Positions 37,269 to 41,797 of a stretch of 41,797 nucleotides of DNA are shown here, one piece after another. Every line of letters starts with the position of its first letter. Position 1 is the first letter of the stretch. The notes beneath the pieces were generated by a model. That model was not told the origin of the DNA, made no database searches, and saw only the letters and a list, made by a program, of their open reading frames with translations. Source of the stretch: Verrucomicrobiota bacterium (lineage in GTDB: Bacteria; Verrucomicrobiota; Verrucomicrobiia; Chthoniobacterales; Chthoniobacteraceae); NCBI GenBank assembly GCA_009885995.1, contig VFJQ01000020.1, forward strand, positions 1-41,797, given 5' to 3'. The translations under genes were made by a program, and so were the position numbers.

Positions 37269-38714
37269 ATGAACTGCAACGACCACACCTTCCTCTCCCT
37301 CACCTCTGCGCAGCGCTTCGCGATCACGCGCCGCACCTTCCTCCAACGCTCGGCGGGCGGCATCGGCCTCGCCGCGCTCGGGTCGCTGATCGATCCGGCA
37401 CACGCGGGGCTCACGCACCGCGCGCCGAAGGCGAAGCGGATCATCTACCTCTTCCAATCCGGCGCGCCGTCGCAGATGGACCTCTTCGACCCGAAGCCGG
37501 GGCTGGAGAAGCATCGCGGCATCAACCTGCCCGACTCCATCCGGCGCGGGCAGCGGCTCACGACGATGACCTCGGGGCAGAAGTCGTTTCCCGTCGCCCC
37601 CTCCATCTTCAAGTTCAAGCAGCACGGCAAGGGCGGCGCGTGGATGAGCGATCTGCTGCCGCATCTCTCGGGGGTGGCGGATGACCTCTGCATTGTGCGC
37701 TCGATGTTCACCGAGGCGATCAATCACGATCCCGCGATCACCTTCATGCAGACCGGTTCGCAGCTCGCGGGGCGACCGAGTATCGGGTCGTGGCTTGGCT
37801 ATGGACTGGGCAGTGAAAATGCCGACCTGCCTGCCTATGTCGTGCTCACGTCGTTCGGCACGGGGCGCAAGGACGACCAACCGCTCTACGATCGGCTATG
37901 GAGCGCGGGCTTCCTGCCGTCGAAGCACCAGGGCGTGAAGTTCCGCAACACGGGCGACCCGGTGCTCTATCTCTCGAACCCGCCGGGCGTCGATCGCGAG
38001 ACGCGGCGCGAGACGCTCGATGAGTTGAGCGCGCTGAATGGCAAGCGCTTCGACGCGCTGCGCGATCCCGAGATCCAGACGCGCGTGGCGCAATACGAGA
38101 TGGCCTTCCGCATGCAGTCGAGCGTGCCGGACCTCACCGACATCTCGCACGAGCCGCAAAGCGTGCTGGATATGTATGGGCCGGAGGTGAAGACGCCGGG
38201 CACCTACGCGGCGAACTGCCTGCTCGCGCGGCGCCTCGCCGAGCGCGACGTGCGCTTCGTGCAGCTCTTCCACATGGGGTGGGATCATCACGGCGGCTTG
38301 CCGAATGCCATCCGCGGGCAGTGCCGCGACACCGATCAGCCGACGGCGGCGCTCATCCGCGACCTCAAGCAGCGCGGGTTGCTCGAAGACACGCTCATCG
38401 TGTGGGGCGGCGAGTTCGGGCGCACGGTCTATTCGCAAGGCACGCTCACCGCCGACAACTACGGGCGCGATCATCACCCGCGCTGCTTCACGATGCTGCT
38501 CGCCGGCGCGGGGGTGAAGAAGGGCATGACGCTCGGGGCGACCGATGAGTTCAACTACAACATCACCGAGAACCCCGTCCACGTGCATGATCTCAATGCC
38601 ACGATCATGCACCTCATGGGCGTCGATCACACCCGGCTCACGTATCGCTATCAGGGCCGCGACTTCCGGCTCACGGACATCCACGGCGAACTCATCAACC
38701 CCATCCTCGCGTAA
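37269..38714 (+). CDS. DUF1501 family protein with Tat signal (first of tandem pair)
   Basis: The 481-residue protein has a twin-arginine leader placed slightly inward (ITRRTFLQRSAGGIGLAAL, about 19-37), then DUF1501. Markers are RIIYLFQSGAPSQMDLFDPK, CIVRSMFTEAINHDPAI, GRPSIGSWLGYGLGSE, MGWDHHGGL and WGGEFGRTVYSQG..YGRDHHPRC. The metal-binding-type D/H residues of the alkaline phosphatase-like clan are recognisable in the last segments. Its TAA stop overlaps the next ATG (TAATG). Of the three DUF1501 proteins here it carries the longest N-terminal extension before the RR motif. Confidence 0.9.
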   Translation: MNCNDHTFLSLTSAQRFAITRRTFLQRSAGGIGLAALGSLIDPAHAGLTHRAPKAKRIIYLFQSGAPSQMDLFDPKPGLEKHRGINLPDSIRRGQRLTTMTSGQKSFPVAPSIFKFKQHGKGGAWMSDLLPHLSGVADDLCIVRSMFTEAINHDPAITFMQTGSQLAGRPSIGSWLGYGLGSENADLPAYVVLTSFGTGRKDDQPLYDRLWSAGFLPSKHQGVKFRNTGDPVLYLSNPPGVDRETRRETLDELSALNGKRFDALRDPEIQTRVAQYEMAFRMQSSVPDLTDISHEPQSVLDMYGPEVKTPGTYAANCLLARRLAERDVRFVQLFHMGWDHHGGLPNAIRGQCRDTDQPTAALIRDLKQRGLLEDTLIVWGGEFGRTVYSQGTLTADNYGRDHHPRCFTMLLAGAGVKKGMTLGATDEFNYNITENPVHVHDLNATIMHLMGVDHTRLTYRYQGRDFRLTDIHGELINPILA

Positions 38715-40129
38715 TGCACACTCCCCTCTCCCGCCGTGATTTCTTCCAGCGCTCCGGCGCCGGCTTCGGCATGCTCGCGCTGCAAGACCTGCTCGCACGC
38801 GGCGCCACGACCAACCCGCTCGCGCCGAAGGCTCCGCACTTCCCAGCGCGGGCGAAGTCGGTGATCTGGCTCTTCATGAATGGCGGCGTGAGCCATGTGG
38901 ATACGTGGGACTACAAGCCCGAGCTGCAGAAGCGCGATGGGAAGCCACTCGATGGGTTCGACCCGAAGACCGGCTTCTTCCCCGCGCAGGTCGGGCCGCT
39001 GATGGGCTCGCCGTTCAAGTGGGCGCAGCACGGGCAGAGCGGCACGTGGGGCAGCGACCTCTTCCCCACGCTCTCGCAGCACGTGGACAAGATGGCCTTC
39101 ATCCACTCGTGCTGGACCAAGTCGAACAACCACTCCCCTGCCCTCTTCATGATGAACACGGGCGAGACCCGCATGGGCTTCCCGAGCGCGGGCGCGTGGG
39201 TCACCTATGGACTCGGCTCGGCGAGCGACGACCTGCCGGCGTTCATCGTGATGAGCGATCCGAAGGACCGCGGGCTGCCCAAGGGCAACGCGAGCAACTG
39301 GACCGCGGGCTTCCTGCCGAGTGTCTATCAAGGCACGTGGCTCAAGCCGAAGGGCGACCCGATCGACAACCTCAAGCGCCTCCCTGACATCACCGAGCAA
39401 CGCCAGCGCGAGCAGCTCGACCTGCTGGCCCGGCTCAACCGCAACGCCTTCGCCGGCTCCGGCGCGGAGAGCGAGCTGGCGGCGCGCATCGATAGCTTCG
39501 AGCTCGCCTACCGGATGCAGACGGCGGCGCCGGAGACGTTCGATCTCTCGCGCGAGCCGGCGCACATCAAGAAGCTCTACGGCCTCGACCAGCCGCACTG
39601 CTCGCACATGGCGGCGCAATGCCTCACCGCCCGGCGGCTCGTCGAGCGCGGCACGCGCTTCGTGCAGATCTACTCCGGCGGCATGGAGAACCAGCTCTCG
39701 TGGGATTGCCACCTCGACCTGATAGGCAATCACGGCGGCTTCGCGCGCGAGGTGGACCAGCCCTTCGCCGCGCTGCTCGCCGACCTCGGTCAGCGCGGGA
39801 TGCTGGCCGACACGCTCGTGGTGTGCGCGGGCGAGTTCGGCCGTCTGCCGATCTCGCAGAAGGGGGCGAAGCCCGGGCGCGATCACAACCCGCACGCCTT
39901 CACCGCATGGCTGGCGGGCGCGGGGGTGAAGGGCGGCTCCCACTACGGCGAGAGCGACGACATCGGCCACAAGGCGGTGGTGGACAAAGTGAGCGTCCAC
40001 GACTTCCACGCCACGATCCTGCACGCCCTCGGCATCGACCACGAGCGGCTCATCTTCAAGTTCCAGGGCCTCGACCAGCGCCTCACCGGCGTGGAGAAGT
40101 CGCGCGTGGTGGAGGAAGTCTTCGCGTAG
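38714..40129 (+). CDS. DUF1501 family protein with Tat signal (second of tandem pair)
   Basis: The 471-residue protein has a Tat leader (LSRRDFFQRSGAGFGMLAL, about 5-23) and a DUF1501 domain: SVIWLFMNGGVSHVDTWDYK, SCWTKSNNHSPALFMMNTGE, GFPSAGAWVTYGLGS, SWDCHLDLIGNHGGF and CAGEFGRLPISQKGAKPGRD. It closes with LTGVEKSRVVEEVFA. It differs from its neighbour in the first motif (NGGVSHVDTWD in place of SGAPSQMDLFD), which suggests a distinct subfamily. The last 62 coding bases are duplicated almost perfectly at 40706-40767, on the other side of a toxin-antitoxin pair. Confidence 0.9.
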   Translation: MHTPLSRRDFFQRSGAGFGMLALQDLLARGATTNPLAPKAPHFPARAKSVIWLFMNGGVSHVDTWDYKPELQKRDGKPLDGFDPKTGFFPAQVGPLMGSPFKWAQHGQSGTWGSDLFPTLSQHVDKMAFIHSCWTKSNNHSPALFMMNTGETRMGFPSAGAWVTYGLGSASDDLPAFIVMSDPKDRGLPKGNASNWTAGFLPSVYQGTWLKPKGDPIDNLKRLPDITEQRQREQLDLLARLNRNAFAGSGAESELAARIDSFELAYRMQTAAPETFDLSREPAHIKKLYGLDQPHCSHMAAQCLTARRLVERGTRFVQIYSGGMENQLSWDCHLDLIGNHGGFAREVDQPFAALLADLGQRGMLADTLVVCAGEFGRLPISQKGAKPGRDHNPHAFTAWLAGAGVKGGSHYGESDDIGHKAVVDKVSVHDFHATILHALGIDHERLIFKFQGLDQRLTGVEKSRVVEEVFA

Positions 40130-40130
40130 C
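40068..40130 (+). repeat. Direct repeat copy 1 (3' end of DUF1501 gene)
   Basis: These 63 bases, beginning GCCTCGACCAGCGCC and ending GCGTAGC one base after the stop codon, recur at 40706-40768 with a single mismatch (G to A, Val to Met codon). The two copies are 638 bp apart and bracket the toxin-antitoxin genes like attachment-site repeats. Confidence 0.92.
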
Positions 40131-40133
40131 CTT

Positions 40134-40427
40134 CTACCGCCTCGCTCGTCCCAAAGACGGACGCCGCTTGTGATGTCGCACGACGAGAACCCGCACGCAG
40201 TCGCCGACGATGCGGAAGAGGAAGTGGTAGGGAAAGCGGCGCAAGTTCACCCGGCGGAGATCGCGCTCGCGCATCGAGAAGGACTCGGGGCTCGCGACAG
40301 CTTCTCCGATGAGATGTCGAAGCTCCGCATAGAACTCATCAGCCAGCTCCCGCGTCGCGACCTGCTCGTAATAGTCCATGATTGCCGACACATCGGCGGA
40401 AACCTTCGGATGAAGGACCAGCCGCAT
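40134..40427 (-). CDS. RelE/ParE-superfamily toxin
   Basis: The 97-residue protein has the ParE/RelE fold pattern: strand (LVLHPKVSADVSAIMDYYEQ), two helices (ELADEFYAELRHLIGEAVAS), then RRVNLRRFPYHFLFRIVGDC and VRVLVVRHHKRRP, the C-terminal strand with basic residues that carry activity in the family. Members inhibit gyrase (ParE) or cleave ribosome-bound mRNA (RelE). Its ATG overlaps the stop of the upstream antitoxin gene (TGATG), the usual antitoxin-first layout. Its stop lies just 3 bp beyond the end of direct repeat copy 1. Confidence 0.88.
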   Translation of the reverse strand: MRLVLHPKVSADVSAIMDYYEQVATRELADEFYAELRHLIGEAVASPESFSMRERDLRRVNLRRFPYHFLFRIVGDCVRVLVVRHHKRRPSLGRARR

Positions 40428-40648
40428 CAGGCCCGGCGACGCGCGATCTGCTGGTCGAGTTGCTCGAGTGACATCCCAAAGTCTGGATTCGCCTCGAAAT
40501 CCGCGTCGCGCCGGAGCGCCTCCGCGATCCCCTCGTCCTCATCGTGCAACACCGGCGGCAGCGACCGCAGCAAGTGCGCCGCGAGGACGGCCCGCTGTTT
40601 CTCCGGCAAATCCAGCGCGAGCTTTTCGACTTCGGTGATCGTGGCCAT
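40427..40648 (-). CDS. Antitoxin, addiction module component (TIGR02574-like)
   Basis: A 73-residue protein matching the short antitoxins often found beside ParE/RelE toxins: EVEKLALDLPEKQRAVLAAH and LLRSLPPVLHDEDEGIAEAL with ...SLEQLDQQIARRRA at the end. The N-terminal part of such proteins is a small helical domain; the C-terminal part binds the toxin. It precedes and overlaps the toxin gene by one base, so the two are co-translated and probably self-regulated. About 57 bp of non-coding DNA separate its start from direct repeat copy 2. Confidence 0.85.
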   Translation of the reverse strand: MATITEVEKLALDLPEKQRAVLAAHLLRSLPPVLHDEDEGIAEALRRDADFEANPDFGMSLEQLDQQIARRRA

Positions 40649-40705
40649 GCGCGGACTCTATCGGGTGAGCGCGAGCGGGCAAGCTTCCGCTTGAGGAACC
40701 CGAAC

Positions 40706-40768
40706 GCCTCGACCAGCGCCTCACCGGCGTGGAGAAGTCGCGCATGGTGGAGGAAGTCTTCGCGTAGC
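40706..40768 (+). pseudogene. Direct repeat copy 2: detached 3' end of a DUF1501 gene
   Basis: The sequence repeats 40068-40130 with 62 of 63 bases identical. Read on the plus strand it gives RLDQRLTGVEKSRMVEEVFA and the same TAG stop, but it has no start or body. It ends exactly where the converging propeller pseudogene has its stop codon (40768-40770). Confidence 0.9.
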
Positions 40769-41585
40769 TACCATACCGCGACCCACCACACGGCTTCACC
40801 GCTCGATTCGTCTTCGCCGCTACCGGCGACTCGACCATCGGGGAGCGAGAAGTAGTTGCACGCGCCGTTCGTAAACGGGCGGGCGAACTCGCGGCGATGC
40901 ACGCGCGGCGGGAGTCCGGGGACGAACTCACCAGCGGGCCAGCGCAACGTGGTGACAGCGGGGTTGCCGTCCCTCGGCGCCTCGATCCCGGCGGCGAACA
41001 AGCTACCATCGGGCTGCCACCCGCCAGTCGTGAAGCTATTCGGAAGGTCAAAGACATCACCAAGACGTTCGGAAGAGAGCAGGCTGCCCTTGCTGGCATC
41101 GAAGCAGTGCATCCATGCGACACTCGCAAACTCGACCCTCTGCCATGCCTGTCGGTTTAACGGGTTCCGGCACATCGCGGCCAGGCTCGAATGTTCGCGG
41201 AGTTCGGTTTGGGGCGTGACGACCCGGAGCGCGCATCGGCCCTGACGAAGGGGAAGCACAGCGTCACATCCTCGTTCCTCTCGAGTTGGAACAGATCACG
41301 CCAGAGCAAACGGCCATCGACGAGGGACCAGCGGGCTGGCTCGAGATAGAAAGCCGGTCCTCTGCTCCAACCCACGCGAGCGGCGATGAACTCGTCCGGC
41401 CCTGCGGCGACGTATTGGTAGTCGCACCACGAACTATCGCTGGCCTCCACGGCGCTGGATTCCCACATGAGCGTCCCGGACGCCGGATCGAGGCGGAGGA
41501 GGCACGTCCACTTGGCATAGTCTTTGTATGGCGTCCTGCTGACCACGACAATCTCACCACCGGGTAGCGGCACGAAGCTGTCCAA
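40768..41585 (-). pseudogene. Frameshifted, 5'-truncated beta-propeller (PQQ-like) protein gene
   Basis: Two minus-strand frames carry consecutive parts of one protein. The first (41585 to about 41240) reads FVPLPGGEIVVVSRTPYKDY, LLRLDPASGTLMWES and ..LERNEDVTLCFPF. The second (about 41240 to 40768) continues RVVTPQTELREHSSLA and SVAWMHCFDASKGSLLSSER and ends VWWVAVW. The D/N-x-x-S/T-G-x-L-L/M-W pattern suggests PQQ-like propeller repeats. The switch of frame near 41220-41245 means a one- or two-base indel or a sequencing error. No proper start is present: the first frame has a stop (TAA) just before a TTG near 41585. GC content is lower than in the main operons. Confidence 0.6.
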
Positions 41586-41589
41586 GACT

Positions 41590-41643
41590 TACCCGCCACC
41601 CGATGTCTCCCGGAAAATAAAAACGCCGTGACGGGCCGTATAA
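41590..41643. other. Short AT-richer spacer with no gene
   Basis: Nothing coding is seen. It contains GGAAAATAAAAACGCCG; on the minus strand this gives a T-run (TTTTTATTTT) after a GC-rich segment, loosely terminator-like, but the stem is only about 3 bp. Confidence 0.4.
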
Positions 41644-41797
41644 GGGCACCTCTAAAACCCCCACTTATGAAGCAAGCATCAGTTGCAAAAGAGGATCGAG
41701 TTTGCTTCCCGATAGAGTGTGGCTGTGATGAGATGGCGGGACGATGAGCAAGTATCTCCGACCCAAAGAGAGCGGGCTTTTTGACCAGGCGATGCGA
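41644..41797 (+). mobile_element. Left end of an IS5-like insertion sequence (runs off the window)
   Basis: GGGCACCTCTAAAACCCC at 41644-41661 looks like a terminal inverted repeat of an IS5-type element, and 100 bp later a transposase gene begins. The right end is outside the window, so the inverted repeat and target duplication cannot be checked. The base composition is clearly less GC-rich than the host operons. The element lies next to the truncated 5' side of the propeller pseudogene, and its insertion may explain that truncation. Confidence 0.55.
41744..41797 (+). CDS. IS5-family transposase, N-terminal fragment (cut by window end)
   Basis: Only 18 codons are present, reading MSKYLRPKESGLFDQAMR. 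The S-G/S-L-F-D pattern close to the N-terminus is typical of IS5-group transposases, whose N-terminal domain precedes the DDE catalytic core. Everything after residue 18 lies beyond the window. Assignment rests on this short segment and the inverted-repeat-like sequence 100 bp upstream. Confidence 0.5.
   Translation, partial: MSKYLRPKESGLFDQAMR

Noticed and set aside
41600..41640. Rho-independent terminator on the minus strand (T-run after GC-rich DNA)
   Set aside because: The stem is only about 3 bp, too weak to call.

Overview
The window is a GC-rich chromosomal segment that fits a member of the PVC superphylum, most likely Verrucomicrobiota. The main evidence is the density of lineage-typical families: three Planctomycete-type cytochrome c/DUF1549/DUF1553 proteins, three Tat-exported DUF1501 proteins, two 'membrane-bound dehydrogenase' propeller systems with HEAT repeats and c-type heme domains, a DUF1080 protein and a ThuA domain. 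The spacers are full of palindromic repeats of the kind common in these genomes. The assignment below phylum level is open.

Layout. 1-1014: degenerate DNA with an interrupted, SseB-like 3' gene remnant. 1015-6567: XylA-type sugar isomerase, Dabb protein, LptF/LptG permease, exported thioredoxin-like protein and two overlapping GT4 glycosyltransferases. 6735-10919 (minus): a DUF1501 / PSCyt1-DUF1549-DUF1553 pair. 11033-14903 (minus): a run of MpaA-like M14 amidase, OsmC, orphan membrane protein, Tat-exported TIM-barrel protein and DJ-1/PfpI protein. 14871-16571 (plus): dipeptide epimerase and LarB. The epimerase overlaps the mpaA-like gene head to head. 16623-19080: exported GH-A-like glycosidase and DUF1080 protein. 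19186-20934 (minus): Gfo/Idh/MocA oxidoreductase and a small lipoprotein. 21283-26392: coupled operon of propeller dehydrogenase, HEAT-heme protein and six-hairpin glycosidase-like protein. 26514-30935: a 1473-residue ThuA-NPCBM-propeller-HEAT-heme fusion. 31090-40129: two PSCyt1/DUF1549/DUF1553 genes followed by two DUF1501 genes. 40134-41797: accessory edge with a toxin-antitoxin pair flanked by a 63-bp duplication, a frameshifted propeller gene and the start of an IS5-like element.

How the genes may work together. The 11.7-30.9 kb region combines extracytoplasmic glycosidase-like enzymes, a DUF1080 (3-keto-glycoside hydrolase/lyase) protein, a Gfo/Idh oxidoreductase, xylose-isomerase-like TIM barrels, a ThuA domain and heme-bearing dehydrogenases. 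This is consistent with an oxidative, 3-keto-sugar route of glycan breakdown wired to c-type hemes; that link is inference. The MpaA/epimerase pair points to murein tripeptide recycling.

The least explained material is between genes. At least seven kinds of palindromic repeat occupy the spacers. One spacer (20948-21184) holds two inverted copies of the same two-hairpin element with compensatory stem changes. A 9-bp tandem repeat has replaced a helix-sized segment inside a DUF1549 coding region (31706-31741). Many genes are translationally coupled (ATGA, GTGA, TAATG), and clear Shine-Dalgarno sequences are rarely visible.
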